A DNA stretch of 64,000 bases from Sphaerisporangium perillae (GTDB lineage: Bacteria > Actinomycetota > Actinomycetes > Streptosporangiales > Streptosporangiaceae), in assembly GCF_023276435.1 (NCBI RefSeq), contig NZ_JALLPO010000036.1, positions 43,327 to 107,326 on the forward strand. Direction: 5' to 3'. The notes below the pieces were generated by a model. The model worked only from the letters and a program-made list of their open reading frames with translations. It was not told the DNA's origin and made no database searches. This document shows positions 35,414 through 43,840 of this stretch, piece after piece. Both the position numbers and the translations under genes were made by a program. The stretch's first letter is position 1. Each line of letters opens with the position of its first letter.

Positions 35414-35770
35414 ATGACCGGCTCTTCCACCCAGGGAATCAAGACCGTGCTACACCCCGTGTCCAACCTGGCAAAGGCCAAGGCGGTGTATGAGGCCCTG
35501 CTCGGTATCCCGCCGCAGACCGACTCGACCTACTACGTCGGCTTCGAGGCCGAGGGCCAGCACATCGGACTGGTGCCGGGCGGTGGACCGCAGGGCATGA
35601 CCTCACCGGTGGCCTACTGGCACGTACCGGACATCGAGGCGAAGCTGGCCGAGGTGACCGCCGCGGGGGCCACCGTGAAGGAGGCCGCGCACGAGGTCGG
35701 TGGCGGCCGCCTGGTCGCCACCGTCACCGACCCCGACGGCAACGTCCTCGGGCTGATCCAGGACCGGTGA
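35414..35770 (+). CDS. VOC-family (glyoxalase/bleomycin-resistance) protein
   Basis: 118 residues, a single VOC module: HPVSNLAKAKAVYEALLGIP, YYVGFEAEGQHIGLVPGGGP, PVAYWHVPDIEAKLAEVTAA and VATVTDPDGNVLGLIQDR. Start ATG 35414 has ACAGGAG upstream. A second, double VOC gene follows 72 bp later, so they probably form one unit. VOC proteins are metal enzymes or drug binders; which one is unknown. Confidence 0.88.
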   Translation: MTGSSTQGIKTVLHPVSNLAKAKAVYEALLGIPPQTDSTYYVGFEAEGQHIGLVPGGGPQGMTSPVAYWHVPDIEAKLAEVTAAGATVKEAAHEVGGGRLVATVTDPDGNVLGLIQDR

Positions 35771-35842
35771 GCGCCGACCTGCCCCTGCCATACCCGCCGC
35801 GTAGCGGCCGCCGACAAACCCACCTCGCTCAAAGGACCTGCC

Positions 35843-36454
35843 ATGACCTCCTTCGAATCCGTCACCCTGGAAGTTCCCAACCCCACGGCCGCGGACGCCT
35901 TCTACAACGCCTTCGGTCTGGGCTCTTACGTGAACGTACGCGCCTCGGATGCGCCGACGACCGGCTTCCGTGGGTTCGCGCTGTCACTCGTGGTGTCCCA
36001 GCCGGGCAACGTCGACGCCTTCATCGGCGCCGCCCTCGACGCCGGCGCCACGGCGCTGAAGCCCGCCACGAAGGGGTTCTGGGGCTACGGCGGCGTCGTA
36101 TGCGCCCCGGACGGGACGATCTGCAAGGTCGCGACCTCGAAGAAGAAGGACACCGGCCCTGCCGCCCGGCGCATCGACCAGGTCGCGCTCCTGCTGGGAG
36201 TGGCGGACGTCAAGGCGAGCAAGCGGTTCTACGTCGAGCGCGGCCTGGCCGTGGCCAAGAGCTTCGGCGGCAAGTACGTCGAGTTCGACACCCCGTCGTC
36301 GGCCGTCACGCTGGCGCTCTACCCGCACCGCGCCCTCGCCAAGGACACCGGCGTCTCCCGGGAGGGCATTGGATCGCACCGGCTCGTGATCGGCAGCGAT
36401 GCCGGGCCCTTCACCGACCCGGACGGGTTCGTGTGGGAGACCGCATCCGTCTGA
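35843..36454 (+). CDS. Two-module VOC-family protein
   Basis: 203 residues with two VOC modules. The first runs to about residue 97 (VTLEVPNPTAADAFYNAFGL; GYGGVVCAPDGTICKVATSK). The second starts at RIDQVALLLGVADVKASKRF and ends FTDPDGFVWETASV. ATG 35843 follows AAAGGACCTGCC. It is downstream of the single-module VOC gene. The remainder to 36700 contains a short in-frame piece (WADLNTIITQVRASGAEVIQ) that looks like the start of another VOC-like or related module but is interrupted. Confidence 0.88.
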   Translation: MTSFESVTLEVPNPTAADAFYNAFGLGSYVNVRASDAPTTGFRGFALSLVVSQPGNVDAFIGAALDAGATALKPATKGFWGYGGVVCAPDGTICKVATSKKKDTGPAARRIDQVALLLGVADVKASKRFYVERGLAVAKSFGGKYVEFDTPSSAVTLALYPHRALAKDTGVSREGIGSHRLVIGSDAGPFTDPDGFVWETASV

Positions 36455-36711
36455 GGCAGGCAATGGGCCGACCTCAACACCATCATCACGCAGGTACGGG
36501 CCAGTGGTGCCGAGGTCATCCAGGGAAACCGACAGGGCAGCCGCCGTACGGCGCCCCCGATTCGGGGGGCAACCCAATGAGCCGCCGATGGACTCGAATC
36601 TCCCGCGTCGCGCATGAGCTCGCGGTCGGGCAGGGCCAACCACGGCCCGGTGACACCGACCCGAGGACCATGAACTCCGAACATCAAGATCTTCAAGGGG
36701 GAAGTTCCGCC

Positions 36712-37164
36712 ATGAGCAGCACCGAAAGCAGCACGTACGAGGGATTCACGGTCGAGGAGCGTGCCGCGATGAAGGAGCACGCCAAAGATGGGAAGAAGGC
36801 AGCGCGACGCGGCTCGCGCGCGGACAAGGCGGCGGAGGCGGCGCGGGACGTGCTCGCGAAGATCGCCGAGATGCAGGACTCGGACCGGATCATGGCCGAG
36901 CGCGTCCATGCCGTCATCATGGCCAGCGCTCCGGTCCTAGCACCGAAGCTCTGGTACGGGATGCCCGCCTACGCGCTGGACGGCAAGATCGTCTGCCACT
37001 TCCAGCCTGCGGAGAAGTTCAAGACACGCTACGCGACACTCGGGTTCAGCGACCAGGCGAAACTGGACAAGGACACGATGTGGCCGGCCGCATTCGCCCT
37101 GACCGAGGTGACACCCGAGGTGGAGGCGCGGATCAGCGCGCTGGTGAAGCAGGCGGTGAGCTGA
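36712..37164 (+). CDS. DUF1801-type protein
   Basis: 150 residues from ATG 36712 (AAGGGGGAAG upstream). The charged N-terminus (MKEHAKDGKKAARRGSRADK) is followed by the conserved core APKLWYGMPAYALDGKIVCH, then RYATLGFSDQAKLDKDTMWP and the C-terminal EVEARISALVKQAV. The core resembles the YdhG/DUF1801 fold found in putative iron-chaperone-like proteins. No reaction can be assigned. Confidence 0.85.
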   Translation: MSSTESSTYEGFTVEERAAMKEHAKDGKKAARRGSRADKAAEAARDVLAKIAEMQDSDRIMAERVHAVIMASAPVLAPKLWYGMPAYALDGKIVCHFQPAEKFKTRYATLGFSDQAKLDKDTMWPAAFALTEVTPEVEARISALVKQAVS

Positions 37165-37216
37165 GGCGCGGCCGGAACGGGATTGCCCATGACCGCGTCG
37201 CCGGCGGTCGGGAAAC

Positions 37217-37300
37217 AGGATCTTCAAATGGTGCGAGACAGTGGACTGCCCCACTGCGGACGCGGCCACGATCTCGCCCCCGCTCATCGGCGCGACCGCC
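37217..37300 (-). pseudogene. ArsR-type HTH remnant
   Basis: The minus strand reads MSGGEIVAASAVGQSTVSHH then LKIL, an ArsR winged-helix recognition region, and then loses homology. Only about 24 codons remain. ArsR regulators commonly sit beside SRPBCC genes of the type found next door, so this may be the lost partner of the 37409 gene. Confidence 0.5.
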
Positions 37301-37408
37301 GGGCCGGCAGAACCGGCATGTAGTCGATTACATGGCTGCAAACGGGTATGCGACTTGTCTCACGGCACCGAGGGCCGGCGATGGGGTCCGGCCCTCGGGG
37401 GGACGCGC

Positions 37409-37834
37409 TCAGCTCTCGGCTCGGAGCTTCAGCGCCTGGTTCAACGCGGTGAAATCCCGCTCGGTGTTGTCGATTATCTTGCCGACGAACGGGACGAGGA
37501 TCCCGGAGAAGTCCTCCCGCTGCACGACGCGCGCGCCTTCGACAGTGGGCTCCAGGATGAACTCATGGGCGCCGTCGAAGACGCCCGGCATGATGAACCG
37601 CCCGATCCAGCGAAGACGCCGCCCCGGATCGACGGTGAGGACGCGAGGGTGGAAGGTCCGCGCCTTGCCCTGCGCGGGACACATGAGGAGTTCCAGGGTC
37701 GCTCCTTCGGCGAGGCGGCCGGAGGCCTTCTGGATGAACGGGTTCCACTCCTGGTAGCGGTCGAGATCGGTGAGGACCATCCACACCGCCTCGGGCGGGG
37801 CCTTGACCTCGATGGACGTGCTGATCTGGCGCAT
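37409..37834 (-). CDS. SRPBCC (START-like) domain protein
   Basis: 141 residues from ATG 37834. Family features: STSIEVKAPPEAVWMVLTDL, YQEWNPFIQKASGRLAEGAT, then RRLRWIGRFIMPGVFDGAHE. It has a hydrophobic ligand cavity by family; it could be a cyclase/AHSA1-like protein or lipid binder. It is divergent from the TetR gene at 38020, and the shared 185-bp gap has two operator-like palindromes, so it is probably repressed by that TetR. Confidence 0.88.
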   Translation of the reverse strand: MRQISTSIEVKAPPEAVWMVLTDLDRYQEWNPFIQKASGRLAEGATLELLMCPAQGKARTFHPRVLTVDPGRRLRWIGRFIMPGVFDGAHEFILEPTVEGARVVQREDFSGILVPFVGKIIDNTERDFTALNQALKLRAES

Positions 37835-37923
37835 GTTGGGTCCTTGTCTTACTTGGGTGCGAGGCTTCGCGAGGTGGCGCGGAAAACCAAAGCGCTCGAC
37901 GGGCTTCGTGCAGGGTGGCGCTA

Positions 37924-37996
37924 ACGAGGCGAACCGGTCCGTCTCGTTAGAAGAGTGCCACAGGCCCGCGATCGCGTCAAGACGAACCGAATCGTC
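37924..37996. promoter_or_regulatory. Two operator-like palindromes
   Basis: ACGAGGCGAACC-GGTCCGTCTCGT (37924-37947) is a 24-bp imperfect palindrome with 20 of 24 positions symmetric. GACGA-ACCGAA-TCGTC (37981-37996) is a second related site, and both share the half-site motif (A/T)CGTCTCGTT. They sit between the divergent SRPBCC and TetR genes, as expected for TetR binding sites. Confidence 0.65.
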
Positions 37997-38019
37997 TCGT
38001 TTGGCGGTAACCTTGGCGG

Positions 38020-38610
38020 ATGCCGACGCCTTCGCCGAATCCGGCTCGCCGCAGCCAGCAGTCCCACGACGCCGTCCTGCGGGCGGCCTGGGAACTGGCC
38101 TCCGAGGTCGGCTACGCCGGCCTGAGCATCGAAGGCATCGCCGCGCGTGCGGGCGTGGGCAAGCAGACCATCTACCGATGGTGGCCCTCGAAGGGGGCGG
38201 TGCTGCTCGACGCGCTGCTTCCCCAGGCACAGGCGCGTTCGCCGTTTCTGGACACGGGCGACATCGTCACCGACCTGCGGAACCAGATGACGGCCGTCGC
38301 CGCGCTCATGGCCGACCCCGATCTCGGACCCCAATACGCGGCGCTGATCGGCGAGGCGCAGCAGCAGCCCGACATGGCCAAGCTCATGGCCGAGCGGCTG
38401 ATAGGTCCGATTTACGCCGCCGCCAAGCACCGCATCGTGCAGGCCCAGCAAGAGGGCCAGTTGGCTACGGCGATCCCGGCCGACCTGGTCATCGCCCAGC
38501 TCTACGGGCCGCTCTACTATCGCTTCCTGATCATCGGCGACCCGCCCGACGCCGCCTTCGTGGAAGGCCTCATCGCCGCCGCCTTCGCCGGCCTCGGCCC
38601 TGAGAGCTGA
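38020..38610 (+). CDS. TetR-family transcriptional regulator
   Basis: 196 residues. The HTH is SHDAVLRAAWELASEVGYAG, then IAARAGVGKQTIYRWWPSKG. A helical ligand domain follows (DMAKLMAERLIGPIYAAAKH). It is divergent from the SRPBCC gene across the 37924-37996 palindromes, so probably autorepressing. The ligand is unknown. Confidence 0.92.
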   Translation: MPTPSPNPARRSQQSHDAVLRAAWELASEVGYAGLSIEGIAARAGVGKQTIYRWWPSKGAVLLDALLPQAQARSPFLDTGDIVTDLRNQMTAVAALMADPDLGPQYAALIGEAQQQPDMAKLMAERLIGPIYAAAKHRIVQAQQEGQLATAIPADLVIAQLYGPLYYRFLIIGDPPDAAFVEGLIAAAFAGLGPES

Positions 38611-38754
38611 AGCCGTGTCCGAGCTGTTCGCGACCGGGACTGAGGCGGCGTCGGAGTCGCTTCCCGCCATGGCTGAGGAACTGCTCGCCGTGACGTTCGA
38701 CCGCGGACCGGTCCGGCGAGCTGCGCCGGGCGCTCGATCTCGGTGGCGTGTCGT

Positions 38755-39009
38755 CTACGAGAACTCGTAGATCAGGTTCTCGCCCTCCACGTCGCCGCCC
38801 ACGCTCGCGTACACCCACACCCGGTCCTTGCCCGGCACCGCGGTCAGGGCGCACACGCGCGGCCTGCCGTCCGGGCGGCGCGGCAGGGCGGCGGCGCGCC
38901 ACTTGCCGCCCTTGTAAGCGCGAAGGTACGGCCCCGCGGCCAGCCACGCACGGCCACCGGGGGCCGCCGCGATGGCGTCCACCTCGGCGCCCTTGAACGC
39001 CACCCGCAC
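38755..39009 (-). pseudogene. C-terminal fragment of a beta-rich protein
   Basis: 84 codons with good codon bias: RVAFKGAEVDAIAAAPGGRA, WLAAGPYLRAYKGGKWRAAA, VCALTAVPGKDRVWVYASVG and EGENLIYEFS. The repeated strand-turn pattern is that of a beta-propeller or similar C-terminus. No ribosome-binding site or proper N-terminus is visible, and the upstream sequence loses coding character, so it is probably truncated at the 5' side. Confidence 0.5.
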
Positions 39010-39081
39010 CCGCTTCCACGCCGTGCTTCTTGACGCAGGGACCAGCGCGTCTGGGGTCGGAGACGGCAGGATCTCAGCTGT

Positions 39082-39453
39082 CTAGCGTTGCTTGAGGCGG
39101 AGTGCTTCTTTGCGGGCCTCGGCCTGGATGGACCGCTCTCGCTCCAGCCACGCCGGGTTCTCCGCTTTCAGCGCATCGATCTCAGCGGTGGTGAGCGGTC
39201 CGGTGATCCCACCTCTGATCAGACCGGAAACGGAGACCCTGAGCTTCGCGGCGATGACCTGCTTGGGGTGCGGGCCATTGCGACGCAGGTCAGCGAGCCA
39301 GGCGGGTGGCGTCGACTGCAACTCGTTCAGCTCGTCCCTCGAGACGACACCCTCCTGGAACTCGACGGGAGTGGCCGAGAGGAGGACACCCAGCTTCTTG
39401 GCCGCGGTCGCGGGCTTCATCGTCTGGATGGTCTTCGGTTTGGGCGAGGTCAT
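39082..39453 (-). CDS. DUF5997 family protein
   Basis: 123 residues: KPATAAKKLGVLLSATPVEF, LNELQSTPPAWLADLRRNGP, HPKQVIAAKLRVSVSGLIRG and a Lys/Arg/Glu-rich C-terminus. The HPKxVIAxKLxVSxSGLxRxG segment is the hallmark of this actinobacterial family. It is divergent from a stand-alone LysR-type effector domain 55 bp away, a pairing that I recall as recurrent in actinobacteria. The function is unknown. Confidence 0.85.
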   Translation of the reverse strand: MTSPKPKTIQTMKPATAAKKLGVLLSATPVEFQEGVVSRDELNELQSTPPAWLADLRRNGPHPKQVIAAKLRVSVSGLIRGGITGPLTTAEIDALKAENPAWLERERSIQAEARKEALRLKQR

Positions 39454-39508
39454 GGCGCCAAGAGTAGTCAGTCGGAACGGGTTCCCCTGACATCGCTACC
39501 CTGAAGAA

Positions 39509-40237
39509 GTGACTGATGGAGAGACCGGCAAGGTGTTTCGGCTGGCGTACGTGCCCGGGGTGACACCCGCGAAATGGGTCAACGTCTGGACCGAGAGGAT
39601 GCCCGGCGTGCCGGTCAGCCTGGTCGCGGTTCCTGCCGCCGAGGTGGTGGGACTCCTGCGGAATGGCGGCGCCGACGCCGGATTCGTCAGGCTGCCGGTC
39701 GACCGGGACGGGCTCAGCGTGATTCCTCTCTACGTGGAGACCACGGTGGTCGTGGTGCCTAAGGACCATGCGGTGGCCGCCGACGACGAGGTGGCCATCG
39801 CCGACCTTATCGACGACGAGGTGCTCCATCCTCTGGACGACACCATCGAGTGGACGGTCCGGCCCGGGCTGCCCGCGTTCACTCGCCCGGCTACAACGGC
39901 GGACGCGGTCGAGCTGGTAGCGGCCGGCGCTGGGATCCTCCTGGTTCCGCAGTCGCTGGCACGCCTCCACCACCGCAGGGATCTCACTTACCGGCCGGTG
40001 CTGGACGCGCCGCGGTCTCAGGTCGCGCTGACCTGGCCCACGGACGCGACCACTGACCTGGTGGAAGATTTCATCGGCATCGTCCGCGGCCGGACAGTGA
40101 ACAGCTCGCGGGGCCGTACCCCTGCCTCCCCTGCGGAGAAACCGGCACATCGGCAGGCACAAAAACCCGCACAGAATGGTTCCGGTCGCCGGGCCATACC
40201 AGCCAGCCGTAAGAGGAAGGGCCACCGGCCTCGGTGA
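39509..40237 (+). CDS. Stand-alone LysR-type substrate-binding domain protein
   Basis: 242 residues. The first 190 match the effector-binding half of LysR regulators (RLAYVPGVTPAKWVNVWTER; VYVETTVVVVPKDHAV-like; VELVAAGAGILLVPQSLARL). There is no N-terminal winged helix and no room for one. The last 50 residues are a basic, Lys/Arg-rich tail (QKPAQNGSGRRAIPASRKRK) that could bind nucleic acid or its partner. It is divergent from the DUF5997 gene, and a joint function is likely. The stretch to 40516 holds no gene. Confidence 0.85.
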   Translation: MTDGETGKVFRLAYVPGVTPAKWVNVWTERMPGVPVSLVAVPAAEVVGLLRNGGADAGFVRLPVDRDGLSVIPLYVETTVVVVPKDHAVAADDEVAIADLIDDEVLHPLDDTIEWTVRPGLPAFTRPATTADAVELVAAGAGILLVPQSLARLHHRRDLTYRPVLDAPRSQVALTWPTDATTDLVEDFIGIVRGRTVNSSRGRTPASPAEKPAHRQAQKPAQNGSGRRAIPASRKRKGHRPR

Positions 40238-40516
40238 CCTGCGCAGCCCCGAACCTGGTTCGGCCCCGCCACGACGGAACAGGGATGCGCTCAGGCTGAA
40301 GGGTGTCATTACTCGGCTCGGCTTCGTCACCTTGGCTGATGCAGTGACTGGCGTCGGGCATTCTCGACGCCCGTGGTATTCCGCCGCGGACGGGACGAGC
40401 GCTGTTAGTGCGGTTCCGGCCCGCACCGGGTGCACCGGTGTGGGGTGATGATCTGGCAACGGTGAATTAACTGCGGCCTACTTGTCGGGAAATCTGGGCT
40501 TTCTAGCTTCTGAGCC

Positions 40517-41260
40517 ATGGATACGGGGCTGTATACAGACTCGAATACACCGATCAAACTGCGGCGCGACCAGGTGTACGGCGAGTTGCGGCGCAGGCTC
40601 ATGGTGGGCGAGTTCGGCAGCAGGACCCGCCTGGTGGAGGAGCGGGTCGCCGGGTTGCTCGGGGTTTCGCGGACCCCGGTGCGCGAGGCGCTGGTGCGGC
40701 TGCTCGCCGATGGGCTTGTCGAGCGGGGTGACGACGGCGGTTACTACGTCGCCCAGCCCGACCTATCCGACCTCAGAGATCTGTACGAGCTGCGGATCAC
40801 CCTGGAGATGCGCGGGATCAGCCGCGCCCTGGACGCCAACGTGCGCGGGCACGACGTGGCCGTACTGGAGCCGCTCCGGGATCAGTGGCGGGCGCTGCGT
40901 GACGACCAGCCGGAGCCGGACCCGCAGTTCGTACTGATGGACGAGGACTTCCACATCACGATGAGCCGCGCCTCGGGGAACGCGACGCTGACGAACACCC
41001 TGGCCTCCGTAAACTCGCGGATCCGGGCCGTACGCATGTACGACTTCCTCACCGCGGATCGCATCACCCTGACGATCCTCCAGCATCTGGAGATAGCCGA
41101 GGAGGTCCTGGCAGGCCGGCTCGCCGAGGCTCTGACCGCGATGCATCGCCACGTGGGGGAGTCCATGGACGTCGTGGAGCGGCGGGCCGCCCACGCGATT
41201 ACTCAGATGGCCCTCAATCGAGGCAGGCGCCATGACCCTGACCGAAGCCAGTCCTACTGA
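40517..41260 (+). CDS. GntR-family (FCD subfamily) regulator of the BMP/biuret operon
   Basis: 247 residues. The winged HTH is at about residues 15-75 (QVYGELRRRLMVGEFGSRTR, AGLLGVSRTPVREALVRLLA). The FCD ligand domain follows, with metal ligands around ELRITLEMRG, MDEDFHITMSRASGN and MHRHVGESMDVV. The gene overlaps the ABC ATPase by 29 bp, so it is part of the operon. A perfect TGTATACA palindrome lies at 40530-40537 within the first codons, a plausible operator. No Shine-Dalgarno precedes ATG 40517, so a leaderless transcript is possible. Confidence 0.92.
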   Translation: MDTGLYTDSNTPIKLRRDQVYGELRRRLMVGEFGSRTRLVEERVAGLLGVSRTPVREALVRLLADGLVERGDDGGYYVAQPDLSDLRDLYELRITLEMRGISRALDANVRGHDVAVLEPLRDQWRALRDDQPEPDPQFVLMDEDFHITMSRASGNATLTNTLASVNSRIRAVRMYDFLTADRITLTILQHLEIAEEVLAGRLAEALTAMHRHVGESMDVVERRAAHAITQMALNRGRRHDPDRSQSY

Positions 41261-42767
41261 TATCACCGACATTCCTCTGCTCGCCGTGCGCGGGCTGACC
41301 CGCAGGTTCGGCGAGGTGCTCGCCAACGACGCGGTCGACTTCGACGTACGGGCCGGTGAGGTGCACGCCCTCGTCGGTGAGAACGGCGCGGGCAAGAGCA
41401 CCCTGCTCAAGCTCGTGTACGGCGTGCACCGCCCCGACTCCGGCGAGGTTTCCGTAGACGGCGCGAAGGTACGCATGACCAGCCCTGCGCAGGCCCGTTC
41501 GCTGGGCATCGGCATGGTCTTCCAGGACCTCCGCCTGGTCCCCGCCCTTACGGTCGCGGAGAACATCGCGCTCGCCCTGCCGGGCAGGCCGAAGCTGGAC
41601 CGGCTCTCCAAGAGAATCACCGAGGCCGCCGCCGAGCACGGACTGGCGGTCGATCCCCGGGCCAGGATCTCCCATCTGTCCATCGGCGAGCGGCAGCGCG
41701 CCGAGATCCTCAAGGTCCTGATGACGGGATCACGGGTCGTGATCCTGGACGAGCCGACAAGCGTCCTCGCGCCGCAGGAGGTCGCCGCGCTGTTCGAGGT
41801 GGTCGGGCGGCTGCGCGACACCGGCTACGGCGTCGTGATCGTCACCCACAAGCTGAACGAGGTGCGCGCGATCGCCGACCGCGTGACCGTGCTGCGCGGC
41901 GGCAAGGTCGTGCTCAACGGCGCCGATCCGGCGGCGTACGACGACGCCGAGCTGGTCGAGGCGATGGTCGGCAGGGCCGTGCCGCCGCTGCCCGCGGACC
42001 GTCCCGCGCCGCCGCAGGACGCGGGGCCCGCGGCGCTGCACCTGTCGGGCGCCAGCGCGTACGGCGAGAGCGGGGTGCTGCGGCTGAAGAACGTGGATCT
42101 CGACGTGATGCCCGGCGAGCTGGTCGGGGTAGCCGGGGTGGCGGGCAGCGGACAGCGGGAGCTGTGCGAGGTCGCCTGCGGGCTGCGGCCCGTCTCCTCG
42201 GGAACGGTGACGGCGGCGGGAACCCCGTTGACCGGCCCCCGGCAGGCGCTGGCCGCCGGGGTGGCGGAGGTGCCGGAGGATCCGGTGGCCGACGCGGTGG
42301 TGCCGGGGCTGAGCGTCGTGGAACACATGGCGCTCGGCCTCGCGGAGATCCCCCGGCGCATGCTGAACGTGGACTGGCGGCGGGTCGGCGCGTCGAGCGA
42401 CGAGCTCGGCGAGCGGGTCGAGCTGCGCATGGCGGCCGGGCACCGGCGGGTGGCCGAGCTGTCGGGCGGCAACATCCAGCGGGTGATGCTCACCCGGGCG
42501 CTCGGCAGGGAGGACACCGTGCTCGTGGTGGCCGCCTACCCGAGCAGGGGGCTCGACGTCGCCACCACCCGCCGCACCCAGGAGCTGCTGCTCGAACGGC
42601 GCAACGCGGGGGCGGGGGTCCTGGTCGTCTCCGAGGACCTGGACGAGCTGATCGCCATCAGCGACCGTATCGCGGTCATGCACAACGGCGAGATCGCCGG
42701 AATCGTCTCCGCCAAGAACGCCGACCGCCAGGAGATCGGCCGCCTGATGCTGGGTGGGGCCCGATGA
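41232..42767 (+). CDS. ABC transporter ATPase, double-domain (BMP/nucleoside-type importer)
   Basis: 511 residues with two ATPase halves, as in NupA/YufO-type importers. The first has Walker A (ALVGENGAGKSTLLKLVYGV), signature (HLSIGERQRAEILKVLMTGS) and Walker B (RVVILDEPTSVL). The second half has a degenerate P-loop (VAGVAGSGQRELCEVACGLR) but a good signature (ELSGGNIQRVMLTRALGRED). The stop overlaps the first permease start (ATGA at 42764). It powers uptake with the two permeases and the BMP lipoprotein downstream. Confidence 0.95.
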   Translation: MTLTEASPTDITDIPLLAVRGLTRRFGEVLANDAVDFDVRAGEVHALVGENGAGKSTLLKLVYGVHRPDSGEVSVDGAKVRMTSPAQARSLGIGMVFQDLRLVPALTVAENIALALPGRPKLDRLSKRITEAAAEHGLAVDPRARISHLSIGERQRAEILKVLMTGSRVVILDEPTSVLAPQEVAALFEVVGRLRDTGYGVVIVTHKLNEVRAIADRVTVLRGGKVVLNGADPAAYDDAELVEAMVGRAVPPLPADRPAPPQDAGPAALHLSGASAYGESGVLRLKNVDLDVMPGELVGVAGVAGSGQRELCEVACGLRPVSSGTVTAAGTPLTGPRQALAAGVAEVPEDPVADAVVPGLSVVEHMALGLAEIPRRMLNVDWRRVGASSDELGERVELRMAAGHRRVAELSGGNIQRVMLTRALGREDTVLVVAAYPSRGLDVATTRRTQELLLERRNAGAGVLVVSEDLDELIAISDRIAVMHNGEIAGIVSAKNADRQEIGRLMLGGAR

Positions 42768-43840
42768 CGACGACCCTCACCCCTGCAGAACCCGTCAAGG
42801 TCCCCTCGCGACGCTCCGCCGACCTCCTTGACGGAGTACGCAGGTGGGCCGGCGCCCTGGTCGGCGCCGTCGTGATCTTCAGCGCGTTGCTGCTGGTCAA
42901 AGGAGCCGACCCGATCGCCGCACTCGGCGACATGGTCGCCTCGATCTTCACCTCGGCCAGCATCGAGCAGATCGCGATCAAAGCCACGCCGCTGATCCTC
43001 GCGGCGATGGCCGTGGTGCTGCCCGCGCGGACCGGTCTCGCCAACGTCGGCGGCGAAGGACAGGTGATCATCGGGGCGGTGTGCGCGGCGGGCGTGGGGC
43101 TGGCGTTCGACTCGATGGGGCCGGTGGCCCTGGTCGCGATGCTCGTGGCCGGCGCCGCGGGCGGCGCGCTCTGGGCCGGGATCGCGGCGGCGATGCGGCT
43201 CACCGTCGGCGTGAACGAGGCCGTCACCACCCTGCTGCTCAACTATGTCGCGCTCGACGTGATGCTCTACCTGATCTACGAGCCATGGAAGGACCCGAAC
43301 GGCTCAGGCCAGCCGGCGACCCGGCCACTGGCCGTCGCGGCGAGGCTGCCGCTGATCGGGACCACGGCAGTGCACATGGGCCTCGTGATCGCGCTGGTCG
43401 CGGCGGTCCTGGTCTGGCTGGTGCTGCGCGGCACCGCGTTCGGGTTCCGCCTCGGCGTCACAGGAGGCAACCCCGAGGCGGCGCGGCGGGCGGGACTGCC
43501 GGTGAAACGGCTGCTGCTCACCGCGATGCTGCTCGGCGGTGCCCTCGCCGGGCTGGCGGGCGTGATGCAACTGGCCGGAGTGGAGTTCAAGCTCCGTCCC
43601 GGCCTGACCGCGAACATCGGCTACATCGCCTTCCTGGCCGCGTGGCTGGCCAGGCACAAGCCGCTCCCGGCCGTCGGCGGGGCGGTGCTGCTGGCCGTGA
43701 TCAGCATCGGCGGAGACAGCCTCCAGCTCGACAGCGGCCTGCCCGCCGCCACCGTGAACGTCCTGATGGGCCTGGTGCTGCTCGCAGTGCTCGGCTGGGC
43801 CTCGAAGGGAACAGGAAAGAGGACCGATGCTCTTCGTTGA
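42764..43840 (+). CDS. ABC transporter permease 1 (BPD_transp_2 type)
   Basis: 358 residues with about 8-9 membrane helices, for example ALVGAVVIFSALLLVKGADP and VALVAMLVAGAAGGALWAGI. The hallmark LPARTGLANVGGEGQVIIGA near residue 87 is typical of BMP/nucleoside importer permeases. ATG 42764 overlaps the ATPase stop by 4 bp. Its 3' end overlaps the second permease by 14 bp. It forms the transmembrane channel together with permease 2. Confidence 0.95.
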   Translation: MTTTLTPAEPVKVPSRRSADLLDGVRRWAGALVGAVVIFSALLLVKGADPIAALGDMVASIFTSASIEQIAIKATPLILAAMAVVLPARTGLANVGGEGQVIIGAVCAAGVGLAFDSMGPVALVAMLVAGAAGGALWAGIAAAMRLTVGVNEAVTTLLLNYVALDVMLYLIYEPWKDPNGSGQPATRPLAVAARLPLIGTTAVHMGLVIALVAAVLVWLVLRGTAFGFRLGVTGGNPEAARRAGLPVKRLLLTAMLLGGALAGLAGVMQLAGVEFKLRPGLTANIGYIAFLAAWLARHKPLPAVGGAVLLAVISIGGDSLQLDSGLPAATVNVLMGLVLLAVLGWASKGTGKRTDALR

